Positions 1 to 5,362 of a stretch of 5,391 bases of DNA are shown here, piece after piece. Origin of the DNA: DATFAS01 sp035254305 (GTDB taxonomy: Bacteria > Bacillota > Bacilli > Aneurinibacillales > RAOX-1); contig DATFAS010000246.1 in the NCBI GenBank assembly GCA_035254305.1, positions 1 to 5,391 of the forward strand, given 5' to 3'. Within the stretch, counting starts at the first letter, position 1; each line of letters begins with the position of its first letter. The notes below the pieces were generated by a model, which saw only the letters and a program-made list of their open reading frames with translations, was not told the DNA's origin and did not search any database. The position numbers and the translations under genes are program-made.

Positions 1-333
1 GGTTTATTTCCCGGGACAATTCGTCGATTCGAGGGGAATTACAAGATTCCACACATGGGTTGGAATCGTTTGAAATTCCTTCAGGATAGTCCATTATTAG
101 ATGGAGTTGAGGAAGGATATGCCTACTTCGTCCATTCTTATTTGCTTAGACCAGAGACAACCGATCGATCGGTCTTATTAGCTACAACCGATTATTATCA
201 GGAAGTGCCAGCCATTGTTGGCAGAGGAAATGTATATGCGACACAGTTTCACCCAGAAAAAAGCGGGGATGTTGGGATGAAGCTATTAAGCAATTTTGTC
301 CACATGGTAGGAGAGGGAGTTACAAATGGCTGA
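1..333 (+). CDS. hisH: Imidazole glycerol phosphate synthase, glutaminase subunit HisH (5'-truncated by window edge)
   Basis: HisH is the class I glutamine amidotransferase subunit that hydrolyses glutamine and channels ammonia to HisF in the cytoplasm. The reading frame is open from base 1, so only the last 110 residues are present, about half of the usual 200-212. The start and the nucleophile cysteine lie outside the window. The family segment PHMGWNRL is at fragment residues 17-24, and HSY at about 45-47. The block YATQFHPEKS carries the remaining catalytic dyad, His at about residue 84 and Glu at about 86. The internal ATG at base 55 falls inside the conserved PHMGWN motif and is not the gene start. 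The stop TGA overlaps the hisA start by 8 bases, which suggests translational coupling. Its partner HisF is two genes downstream. Identification is firm from motifs and operon context. Confidence 0.97.
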   Translation, partial: GLFPGTIRRFEGNYKIPHMGWNRLKFLQDSPLLDGVEEGYAYFVHSYLLRPETTDRSVLLATTDYYQEVPAIVGRGNVYATQFHPEKSGDVGMKLLSNFVHMVGEGVTNG

Positions 334-1066
334 ATTCAAAATCTATCCGGCAATAGATATTCGTGGCGGCAAATGCGTTCGTTTGCTGCAGGGAGATTAT
401 AATCAGGAAACGGTTTATGGAGATTCACCCGTTGAGATGGCGAAACGCTGGGAAAAAGAAGGAGCATCCTGGGTTCATCTTGTTGACTTAGATGGGGCGA
501 AGGCGGGACAGCCTGTGAACGATTCGGTGATTCTAGAGATTGCTAAGTCGCTTTCGATTCCAGTCCAAGTAGGCGGCGGTATTCGAAATATGGATCATGT
601 GAAAAGGTACTTGGAAGGTGGAGTATCCCGTGTGATTCTTGGAACAGCAGCGATTCAGGATAAGCCTTTTGTGGAGCAAGCCTTGAAAACCTACGGAGGA
701 TCGAAGGTTGCAATCGGCATCGATGCCCGTGGTGGTTACGTAGCTACACATGGTTGGTTGGAAACGTCTGAGGTAAAAGCGGAGACACTTGCCCAGGAAT
801 TGGCTAAGCTCGGTGCACAAACCTTCATCTATACGGATATTGCTAGAGATGGAACACTGACAGGCCCGAATGTGGATGAGATTGTTGGATTGGCAAGAGC
901 TGCTAAGGTGGATGTCATTGCGTCTGGTGGCGTAAGTGTGATGGATGATTTACGAACCTTATCGCAGTATGCTGAAGATGGAGTCTGTGGTGCCATCGTC
1001 GGGAAAGCCTTGTACACCGATCGTATTCATCTTGCGGATGCGGTGAAGGAAGTTGAGGTGAAGTAG
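326..1066 (+). CDS. hisA: HisA, ProFAR isomerase (phosphoribosylformimino-AICAR ribotide isomerase)
   Basis: HisA is a cytoplasmic (beta/alpha)8-barrel enzyme. It catalyses the Amadori rearrangement of ProFAR to PRFAR, the substrate of HisH-HisF. The 246-residue length is normal for the family. The N-terminal strand YPAIDIRGG places the catalytic Asp at residue 11. The second half-barrel repeats the pattern with GIDARGG, giving Asp133, and YTDIARDGTL follows at 169-178. Phosphate-binding glycine motifs are GGGIR at 83-87, ASGGVS at 199-204 and VGKALY at 225-230. An AGGGAG ribosome binding site at 314-319 sits six bases before the ATG, which fixes this start. The gene overlaps hisH by 8 bases, and its stop codon directly abuts the hisF ATG. 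HisF is its paralogue, but HisF has the longer loop with the AID..RSAEGDGW region, so the two are easily separated here. Confidence 0.98.
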   Translation: MAEFKIYPAIDIRGGKCVRLLQGDYNQETVYGDSPVEMAKRWEKEGASWVHLVDLDGAKAGQPVNDSVILEIAKSLSIPVQVGGGIRNMDHVKRYLEGGVSRVILGTAAIQDKPFVEQALKTYGGSKVAIGIDARGGYVATHGWLETSEVKAETLAQELAKLGAQTFIYTDIARDGTLTGPNVDEIVGLARAAKVDVIASGGVSVMDDLRTLSQYAEDGVCGAIVGKALYTDRIHLADAVKEVEVK

Positions 1067-1825
1067 ATGCTAGCTAAGCGCATTATACCTTGCCTGGATG
1101 TGAAGGATGGACGTGTGGTAAAAGGAGTCAGCTTCGTCAATCTTCGTGATGCTGGCGATCCAGTCGAGCTTGCTGAGCTCTATAGTCGTGAAGGGGCGGA
1201 CGAGCTAGTATTTCTTGATATATCCGCTTCTCATGAAGGTAGACAAACTATGGTGGAAGTGATTCGTGAGACAGCGGCTAAGGTGACGATCCCTTTCACC
1301 GTTGGTGGTGGAATCAATAGTGTAGAAGATATGCGTCGAGTTCTTCGTGCCGGTGCAGATAAAGTTTCGATGAATACATCGGCTGTCTTGCGGCCAGAGC
1401 TTGTCCGCGAAGGAGCAGAAGTGTTCGGGACACAGTGCATTGTGGTGGCGATTGATGCGAAGCGTTCGGCTGAGGGAGATGGCTGGGAGGTCTACACCCA
1501 TGGTGGACGTAATGCAACGGGATTAGATGCAGTGGAATGGGCGAAGCGAGTAGAGGAGTTAGGTGCTGGTGAGATCCTTCTTACTAGTATGAATACAGAT
1601 GGGCATAAGGATGGATTTGACCTTGCCCTTACACGTGAAATTTCAGAAGCGGTAGGTATTCCTGTGATTGCTTCTGGAGGAGCTGGGAATGCGGAGCATT
1701 TTCTCGATGCATTTATAGATGCAAAAGCTGATGCGGCTCTTGCTGCTTCGATCTTCCATTATAAGGAAGTGTCGATTGCCGATGTGAAGTCGTTCCTTAA
1801 AGAGAAGGGGGTAGAAATTCGATGA
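1067..1825 (+). CDS. hisF: HisF, imidazole glycerol phosphate synthase cyclase subunit
   Basis: HisF uses ammonia delivered by HisH to convert PRFAR into imidazole glycerol phosphate plus AICAR. The AICAR feeds back into purine synthesis. The 252-residue length is typical. The barrel begins AKRIIPCLDVKDGRVVKG, with catalytic Asp11. The second catalytic Asp is residue 130 in VVAIDAKR. The ammonia-gate residues known from the Thermotoga enzyme have clear counterparts: Arg5, Glu46, Lys99 and a Glu at 169. Phosphate-binding motifs are TVGGGIN at 78-84, NTDG at 176-179 and ASGGAG at 202-207. The gene starts immediately after the hisA stop, with no intergenic base. A GAGGTG ribosome binding site at 1055-1060 lies inside the hisA end. 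It overlaps hisI by four bases (ATGA). No residue expected for activity appears missing. Confidence 0.98.
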   Translation: MLAKRIIPCLDVKDGRVVKGVSFVNLRDAGDPVELAELYSREGADELVFLDISASHEGRQTMVEVIRETAAKVTIPFTVGGGINSVEDMRRVLRAGADKVSMNTSAVLRPELVREGAEVFGTQCIVVAIDAKRSAEGDGWEVYTHGGRNATGLDAVEWAKRVEELGAGEILLTSMNTDGHKDGFDLALTREISEAVGIPVIASGGAGNAEHFLDAFIDAKADAALAASIFHYKEVSIADVKSFLKEKGVEIR

Positions 1826-2451
1826 GCATAGAATGGGAACAGTTAAAATTTGATCAACAGGGTTTAATCCCTGCTATTATTCAAGATTCCCAAAGTAAAG
1901 AAGTACTGATGATGGCTTATATGAATCGGGAGTCTCTAGAGAAAACTTTAGAATCGGGTGAAACTTGGTTCTGGAGCCGTTCTCGAGGTGAACTGTGGAA
2001 TAAGGGAGCAACCTCAGGAAATAAGCAGAAGGTCGTTAGCCTTGCTTATGATTGTGACGGAGATACGCTGCTAATTAAGGTGATTCCTGCAGGTCCAGCA
2101 TGTCATAACAACACGTATACTTGTTTCACAACCGTCCATGGGGAGGCAAGTGGTTCGGAGTCTAATCGATTTGCGATACTTGAGGAGCTGGAGAGAATTA
2201 TTGCCGCACGAGAGGCGGAACGACCAGAGGGAGCTTATACTACCTATTTATTCGAAAAGGGTGTGGATAAGATCCTTAAGAAGGTTGGAGAAGAAGCTGG
2301 AGAGGTTATCATAGCAGCAAAAAATCGCAGCCATGAAGAGCTCCGCTGGGAAACTAGTGATTTGCTTTACCACCTACTTGTATTATTAAGAGAGCAGCAA
2401 CTGCCACTTGATGATGTTCTAAAAGAATTAGCAGGTCGTCATAAGAAATAA
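1822..2451 (+). CDS. hisI: HisIE, bifunctional phosphoribosyl-AMP cyclohydrolase / phosphoribosyl-ATP pyrophosphohydrolase
   Basis: This fused protein performs steps two and three of histidine synthesis: PR-ATP to PR-AMP (HisE domain), then hydrolytic ring opening to ProFAR (HisI domain). Residues 1-110 are the cyclohydrolase. The YDCDGDTLL block carries the Mg-binding aspartates at about 77, 79 and 81. Cys78, Cys94 (in GPACH) and Cys101 are the zinc ligands. An approximately 10-residue linker follows, then the all-helical HisE domain at about 120-205. Its KKVGEEAGEVIIAAKN motif has Glu157, Glu158 and Glu161, and DLLYHLL contains Asp180. The 209-residue length matches the Bacillus fused protein. 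The ATG overlaps the hisF stop as ATGA. The AAGGGG ribosome binding site at 1805-1810 is 11 bases upstream. It is the last gene of the operon and a strong terminator begins nine bases after the stop. Confidence 0.98.
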   Translation: MSIEWEQLKFDQQGLIPAIIQDSQSKEVLMMAYMNRESLEKTLESGETWFWSRSRGELWNKGATSGNKQKVVSLAYDCDGDTLLIKVIPAGPACHNNTYTCFTTVHGEASGSESNRFAILEELERIIAAREAERPEGAYTTYLFEKGVDKILKKVGEEAGEVIIAAKNRSHEELRWETSDLLYHLLVLLREQQLPLDDVLKELAGRHKK

Positions 2452-2459
2452 TAGACTGG

Positions 2460-2499
2460 AAAATAGCCTTACCCTGTTGAAAAGGGTAGGGCTATTTTT
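2460..2499 (+). terminator. Rho-independent terminator of the his operon
   Basis: A 16-bp stem pairs 2460-2475 with 2483-2498 around a 7-base loop. All pairs are Watson-Crick except one G-U wobble. The arms read AAAATAGCCTTACCCT and AGGGTAGGGCTATTTT, and the right arm ends in a five-T run. It starts nine bases after the hisI stop. Because the left arm begins with four As, it may also work weakly in the opposite direction. Confidence 0.93.
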
Positions 2500-2506
2500 G
2501 GTCTGT

Positions 2507-2536
2507 TTTACACTTTTGATCCGTGAATTTTATAAT
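2507..2536 (+). promoter_or_regulatory. Probable sigma-A-type promoter after the his terminator
   Basis: TTTACA at 2507-2512 matches the -35 consensus at five of six positions. It is followed by an 18-base spacer and a perfect TATAAT at 2531-2536. Transcription would start near 2543, beyond the his terminator, so it would be an independent transcript. It points to a short ORF at 2571 and then runs antisense into the minus-strand membrane protein gene. AT-rich sequence can produce such matches by chance, so its activity is inferred. Confidence 0.55.
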
Positions 2537-2570
2537 ATTTCTTGGATAATAACTGTCCATCGGAGAAACA

Positions 2571-2696
2571 ATGGATTATAGTCGTATCGATTTTGATTAC
2601 CTTCCATGTTTAGAGAGGTTTCAATATGGGAGATATGGTTATTTCGAAAATCAAAATTTCTCCCTAATGACACGATGGGTGACATTATCTTCATAA
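2571..2696 (+). CDS. Candidate small protein of 41 residues, unknown function
   Basis: I do not recognise this product. The ORF runs from ATG 2571 to TAA 2694-2696. Upstream is GGAG (2562-2565) five bases before the ATG, and a near-consensus promoter at 2507-2536 gives a 5' leader of about 28 bases. The peptide begins MDYSRIDFDYLPCLERF and ends MTRWVTLSS. It is rich in aromatic residues (five Tyr, five Phe, one Trp), has one Cys, and has no signal peptide or membrane helix. Its stop codon lies six bases inside the end of the convergent membrane protein gene, so the two genes would overlap tail-to-tail. The promoter and ribosome binding site favour a real gene. The short length leaves chance as a serious alternative, as does a role for the transcript as antisense RNA. 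Confidence 0.35.
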   Translation: MDYSRIDFDYLPCLERFQYGRYGYFENQNFSLMTRWVTLSS

Positions 2697-2975
2697 TTCA
2701 TCTAACAGCAATAACATTATTCTATATATGAAATATACACCCAGATATGCTCCTGTTAATAAGAAAAATGGATTCAGGAATATAGCATGAATATTGGTCA
2801 TGAATACTGTTTTGTCTTTAATGATGTCGTAAATGGCTAGAGATGAAATATTACCAAAAACAAGTGCAGAAAAGATTGCTACCACATTAAAGACAAGACG
2901 TAGTTTGAATTTTTTCTCGAAAAAAATCATAAGAAAAGGGGCAGTAATACTACCTAAGAATAAAAGTAATTTCAT
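2691..2975 (-). CDS. Small integral membrane protein, unknown function
   Basis: This is a 94-residue, very hydrophobic protein that I cannot assign to a named family. It has three likely transmembrane helices, at about residues 3-19, 26-52 and 66-92. A short basic segment EKKFKLR (20-26) separates the first two, and a polar loop YDIIKDKTVF (49-58) separates the second and third. The end is LLLLDEL. The longer GTG start at 2984 is unlikely because that codon overlaps the ribosome binding site. The ATG at 2975 sits about six bases from GAGGTG, so I chose it. It is the only minus-strand gene in the window, divergent from the broken VOC gene and convergent with the candidate 41-codon ORF. I see no convincing minus-strand promoter or terminator. 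The hydrophobic pattern and the strong ribosome binding site support expression. Confidence 0.75.
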   Translation of the reverse strand: MKLLLFLGSITAPFLMIFFEKKFKLRLVFNVVAIFSALVFGNISSLAIYDIIKDKTVFMTNIHAIFLNPFFLLTGAYLGVYFIYRIMLLLLDEL

Positions 2976-2980
2976 AATGA

Positions 2981-2988
2981 TCACCTCT
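2981..2988 (-). promoter_or_regulatory. Ribosome binding site that sets the membrane protein start
   Basis: On the minus strand this reads AGAGGTGA, a strong match to the anti-Shine-Dalgarno. It is correctly spaced for the ATG at 2975. The upstream in-frame GTG at 2984 is part of this site and cannot also use it, so the shorter 94-residue product is preferred. Confidence 0.75.
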
Positions 2989-3114
2989 ACAACTATTCTT
3001 GACGGTATAGAGGAGGATCAAACTCTGTTATTAAAGTAACTGGAATCAATAGCAGAGGAGCCAAGTTTTTTTTGATTTGGTAACAGGCAATAAAGCATAA
3101 TGGAGGGAATATAA

Positions 3115-3492
3115 ATGTTCAAGAGTGGCAATGTGACTGTCATGGTAGATGACTTTAAAAAAGCAGTATAATTTTACGTCGAGACCCTCGGATTAAAGTT
3201 GCAGCACCAAGTTGAGGGGCATTTTGCACAAATTGAAGCACCGGGATTAACCATCGGGCTAATACATCTAGTTGGTGAACATCATTCTCAATCTAGAAAA
3301 TCAGGTACTATTTCTATTGGATTTGAAGTACAAGAATTAGAGTCAGCAATCCAAATACTGAAATCCCGTGATGTAGAATTTCAACATATCACAGAAGAAA
3401 AAGCAGCTAAACTCGCATACTTCAGTGATCCTGAAGGGAATTCCCTTTACTTGATTGAGATAAAATCCGAAGTAGGTGTGCCTAAAACGTAA
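3115..3492 (+). pseudogene. VOC/glyoxalase-fold family protein interrupted by one in-frame TAA
   Basis: The frame from ATG 3115 encodes a single vicinal-oxygen-chelate domain of 125 positions, the usual length for small glyoxalase/bleomycin-resistance-like proteins. It opens GNVTVMVDDFKKAV, then a TAA at 3169-3171 (codon 19) interrupts the conserved stretch. The frame continues FYVETLGLKL and ends with the family hallmark FSDPEGNSLYLIE at about 103-115, where the last Glu is the usual metal ligand position. The N-terminal metal-ligand position has Asn6 where many members have His. A good GGAGGG site (3102-3107) precedes the ATG by seven bases. Everything except the TAA is intact, so the lesion looks recent or is a sequencing error. 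A restart at TTG 3199 would give 97 residues lacking the first beta-alpha unit, and its upstream sequence has no good ribosome binding site. The substrate cannot be predicted. Confidence 0.85.
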
Positions 3493-3545
3493 TTGTTCGG
3501 TCAAGGAATTAAGAAATTGTACGGTTTATAAAAAGGTAATTGAAA

Positions 3546-3552
3546 AAGGGGG
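3546..3552 (+). promoter_or_regulatory. Ribosome binding site that sets the YbjQ-family start
   Basis: AAGGGGG lies seven bases before the ATG at 3560. It supports that start over the in-frame start at 3476, which would add 28 residues outside the family domain and overlap the VOC frame. A second ATG at 3566 is possible but less well spaced. Confidence 0.7.
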
Positions 3553-3559
3553 AAAAGGC

Positions 3560-3874
3560 ATGCTAATGACTACAACTAATATCGTACAAAACCGGGAGAT
3601 AGAAGAGTACATAACGATCATTTCCACAGAGGTTATTTTGGGAGCTAACGTAGTTAGGGACTTTTTGGCAAGCATAACTGATATCATTGGCGGTCGGAGT
3701 GGATCCTATGAAAATAAGCTAGCAGATGGTCGAGAAACAGCCCTGCGTGAGCTAGAAGAGAAAGCAAAACGGGTAGGGGCTAATGCGGTGATTGGCGTTG
3801 ATCTTGATTTTGAAACTCTACGTGAAGGAATGATGATGGTCATAGCCACTGGTACAGCTGTTCGGTTAAAATAG
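3560..3874 (+). CDS. YbjQ/UPF0145 (DUF74) family protein
   Basis: This 104-residue cytoplasmic protein matches the YbjQ family in length and motifs. The family is often annotated as heavy-metal-binding, but its biochemical role is not established. Visible hallmarks are STEVILGANVVRD at 22-34, GGRSGSYE at 44-51, a helix with RETALRELEEKAKRVGANAVIGVDLDFE at 58-85, and the closing MVIATGTAVRL at 93-103. The domain is complete with no missing core segment. The start at 3560 is chosen from the AAGGGGG site seven bases upstream and because family proteins begin near this point. It follows the broken VOC gene by 67 bases. I see no terminator before the next small gene, so co-transcription with it is possible. 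A TATAAA at 3527-3532 could be a -10 element, but no matching -35 is present. Confidence 0.92.
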   Translation: MLMTTTNIVQNREIEEYITIISTEVILGANVVRDFLASITDIIGGRSGSYENKLADGRETALRELEEKAKRVGANAVIGVDLDFETLREGMMMVIATGTAVRLK

Positions 3875-3949
3875 CTACTAAACTTCGACTAATTATCAAC
3901 TGAGTATTCAATGGAGAACGATAGTGGAGTATGAAAAGGGGCTTGATTA

Positions 3950-4141
3950 ATGGAACGTGAAATGGATTCTTTAGAATCGAGAATCGCTGAGTTTGAGGAA
4001 AGATTGGACTATGCATATATTGCAATAATGGCACTTAATCAAATGTTCATAGATAAAGGATTTTCAACCGAGGATGAATTACAGAAATTACAGCAGAAAA
4101 TATATGAGGATTCAATTAATATAGAGAATGAAGATACATAA
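3950..4141 (+). CDS. Small acidic helical protein of 63 residues, unknown function
   Basis: I do not recognise a named family with confidence. The protein is strongly charged and probably all helical. Residues 1-28 (MEREMDSLESRIAEFEERLDYAYIA in part) have heptad-like spacing of hydrophobic residues that suggests a short coiled coil or dimerisation helix. A turn, DKGFSTEDE at 35-43, is followed by a second helix ELQKLQQKIYE at 43-53 and an acidic tail. There is no signal peptide, cysteine or membrane segment. AAAAGGGG at 3934-3941 is eight bases before the ATG, a good ribosome binding site. It lies 75 bases after the YbjQ-family gene in the same direction, with no terminator between, and a terminator-like hairpin follows at 4182-4214. 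The two could form one transcription unit. No functional link is apparent. Confidence 0.78.
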   Translation: MEREMDSLESRIAEFEERLDYAYIAIMALNQMFIDKGFSTEDELQKLQQKIYEDSINIENEDT

Positions 4142-4181
4142 AAAGGATCTTTTTAAAATTTTTGTCACGAAGACAATCTAG

Positions 4182-4214
4182 AAGATGATTCCTATCCTTG
4201 GAGCCATCTTTTTT
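4182..4214 (+). terminator. Probable rho-independent terminator after the 63-residue gene
   Basis: AAGATG at 4182-4187 pairs with CATCTT at 4205-4210. After one A/C mismatch, four more pairs form (TTCC with GGAG, one a T-G wobble), leaving the 7-base loop TATCCTT. The right arm runs into six Ts. It starts about 40 bases after the stop of the small gene, a normal position for its transcript end. Confidence 0.7.
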
Positions 4215-4235
4215 AAGTTGCCCTGATATCGATAA

Positions 4236-4264
4236 TTATATAGTAAACAGGGTCTACTATATAA
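4236..4264. repeat. Perfect 10-bp inverted repeat with 9-base spacer, possible operator
   Basis: TTATATAGTA at 4236-4245 is the exact reverse complement of TACTATATAA at 4255-4264, separated by AACAGGGTC. Half-sites with centres 19 bases apart (about two helical turns) suit a dimeric DNA-binding protein. The left arm contains TATAGT, a -10-like hexamer. The best upstream -35 candidate, TTGCCC at 4218-4223, is only 15 bases away. As RNA it would be an AU-rich hairpin with no U-tract, so a terminator is unlikely. It lies about 185 bases before the lysozyme ATG. The binding role is inferred. Confidence 0.5.
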
Positions 4265-4331
4265 GTACATCAATTTATACTAGCCACAGCTTTGAAGGTC
4301 GTTGATTCAAGATCCATTACTCTCCGATTCC

Positions 4332-4356
4332 AATCAATGAACGCAATCAGTGACGC
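4332..4356. repeat. Short imperfect tandem repeat
   Basis: AATCAATGAACGC (4332-4344) is followed directly by AATCAGTGACGC (4345-4356). The two units differ by one substitution and one missing A. Another ATCAGT occurs at 4364-4369. No function is evident. It could be a regulatory direct repeat or chance. Confidence 0.4.
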
Positions 4357-4449
4357 TAATTCGATCAGTTGGCAGGAATTTAAAGGTAATTGTCGAATTT
4401 TTTACGTGTTATTGTATTAACATTGTTGTGACGGGAGTAAAGAAAAAGA

Positions 4450-5319
4450 ATGAAATTCATTTTTATCATGTTATTTGTCTGTTTAATCCCCTTTTCCAAC
4501 TTAGCATTCGCTATGCAAGAAAAATCTAGTGCTAATAGTAAAGGGATTGATGTTAGTCATTACGAAGGTGAAGTCGATTGGGAAAAGGTAAAGTCATCTG
4601 GAGTTGACTTCGCTTATACTAAAGCAACAGAAGGAAACACGATTATTGATCAATATCTTAAAAGAAATGTTGAGCAGGCTAGAGATAATAATATTCTCAT
4701 TGGGGCATTCCATACCGCCAGACCTACTTCACCATTCAATCCAAGTGAAGCCGTTTCGCAAGCATCCTTTTTTGCAAGTACGTTATACAATGAAGTGGGC
4801 GATTATGGAGATATCATGCCTGTGCTAGATTTAGAATTTAACAGTGGGTTGACTGCTTCCGAACTTGCTCAATGGACGAGAATTTTTCTGGATACAACCA
4901 AAAAAATTACTCATAAAGAGGTTATTCTTTATACAGGAATTTGGTTTTTACAGGAAAATGGAAATCTTAAAAATCAATTTTCGGATGTCCCCTTATGGAT
5001 TTCCTACTATAAAGACAATACTCCACCAGATATAGCTGGTTGGAATCGCTGGCTGATCTGGCAATATACCGATAAGGGAAGCATGGAGGGAGTTGGATCT
5101 AACACGGATTTAAATGTTGGCCCCACCTCTTTAGATGCTTTAAAAGGCGTACCTTCGGAAAGTAATCATTCCACTGGAATGACGAGTTTTGGGTTATTGG
5201 TATGTTTTATGATCGGATTTTTATTGTTATTCAAAAGGACTCGCTTTAACAACAAGGTAACTACTCATTCCAACCAAAACCTTTCTGTTTTTTCCTCCAA
5301 TGGTCGTACAAAGATTTGA
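4450..5319 (+). CDS. Secreted, membrane-anchored GH25 lysozyme-like muramidase
   Basis: The domain belongs to glycoside hydrolase family 25, which cleaves the MurNAc-GlcNAc bond of peptidoglycan. Residues 1-21 form a signal peptide with a likely AFA cut site. The catalytic domain spans about 31-233. GIDVSHYEGEVDW starts it with Asp34, FAYTKATEG is at 54-62, and MPVLDLEF at 123-130 carries Asp127 and catalytic Glu129. PLWISYY is at 181-187, WQYTD at 204-208, and TDLN at 219-222 supplies the C-terminal Asp220. These key residues are all present. A short linker leads to a single membrane helix at about 248-261, then basic KRTR and a 24-residue polar tail. The enzyme should therefore sit on the outer membrane face, acting on the cell's own wall. 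The GGGAG ribosome binding site (4433-4437) is 12 bases from the ATG, slightly long. The gene appears monocistronic, with a terminator 16 bases after the stop. Confidence 0.93.
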   Translation: MKFIFIMLFVCLIPFSNLAFAMQEKSSANSKGIDVSHYEGEVDWEKVKSSGVDFAYTKATEGNTIIDQYLKRNVEQARDNNILIGAFHTARPTSPFNPSEAVSQASFFASTLYNEVGDYGDIMPVLDLEFNSGLTASELAQWTRIFLDTTKKITHKEVILYTGIWFLQENGNLKNQFSDVPLWISYYKDNTPPDIAGWNRWLIWQYTDKGSMEGVGSNTDLNVGPTSLDALKGVPSESNHSTGMTSFGLLVCFMIGFLLLFKRTRFNNKVTTHSNQNLSVFSSNGRTKI

Positions 5320-5335
5320 ATTGAATGCCAACAAA

Positions 5336-5362
5336 AAAAACGGACTGTTTTGGTCCGTTTTT
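5336..5362 (+). terminator. Rho-independent terminator after the lysozyme gene
   Basis: AAAAACGGAC at 5336-5345 pairs perfectly with GTCCGTTTTT at 5353-5362 around the 7-base loop TGTTTTG. The five-T right end serves the plus strand. An eight-A run on the left means it may also terminate transcription coming from the right. The remaining 29 bases of the window show no feature. Confidence 0.9.

Larger units (their letters stand above)
4142..4449. other. Intergenic stretch of about 308 bases without a clear gene
   Basis: This AT-rich gap separates the 63-residue gene from the lysozyme gene. It holds a probable terminator (4182-4214), a perfect 10-bp inverted repeat (4236-4264) and a short tandem repeat (4332-4356). 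The minus strand is open for 43 codons between 4273 and 4401, but it has no start with a ribosome binding site. TTGTCG at 4390-4395 and TATTAA at 4415-4420 are 19 bases apart and could form a weak promoter for the lysozyme gene. Nothing resembles a tRNA or a riboswitch I know. Confidence 0.6.

Noticed and set aside
533..1517. Several minus-strand open frames of 62-98 codons opposite hisA and hisF
   Set aside because: They lie antisense to well-conserved enzymes, encode no recognisable motif and have no ribosome binding sites. They are shadows of the real genes.
2624..2663. GGGAGA...TCTCCC hairpin downstream of the minus-strand membrane gene
   Set aside because: The six-pair outer stem encloses a long, weakly paired interior and lacks a T-tract on either strand, so I did not call a terminator.
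2833..3039. Plus-strand 68-codon open frame
   Set aside because: It is largely antisense to the membrane protein gene, has no ribosome binding site, and its product looks random. The minus-strand frame has the coherent hydrophobic pattern.
3072..3101. Promoter-like TTGATT-18-CATAAT before the VOC gene
   Set aside because: Transcription would start at about 3108, after the GGAGGG ribosome binding site at 3102-3107, so the message would lack it. The real promoter is probably further upstream.
3840..4034. Minus-strand 64-codon open frame
   Set aside because: It overlaps the ends of two good plus-strand genes, has no ribosome binding site and shows no recognisable domain.
4140..4154. AAAAAGGATCTTTTT palindrome just after the 63-residue gene
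   Set aside because: The stem is six mostly A-T pairs with a three-base loop and overlaps the stop codon. It is too weak for a terminator. The hairpin at 4182-4214 is a better candidate.
4604..4828. Plus-strand 74-codon open frame inside the lysozyme gene
   Set aside because: It is an out-of-frame shadow within a conserved GH25 domain and has no start signal.
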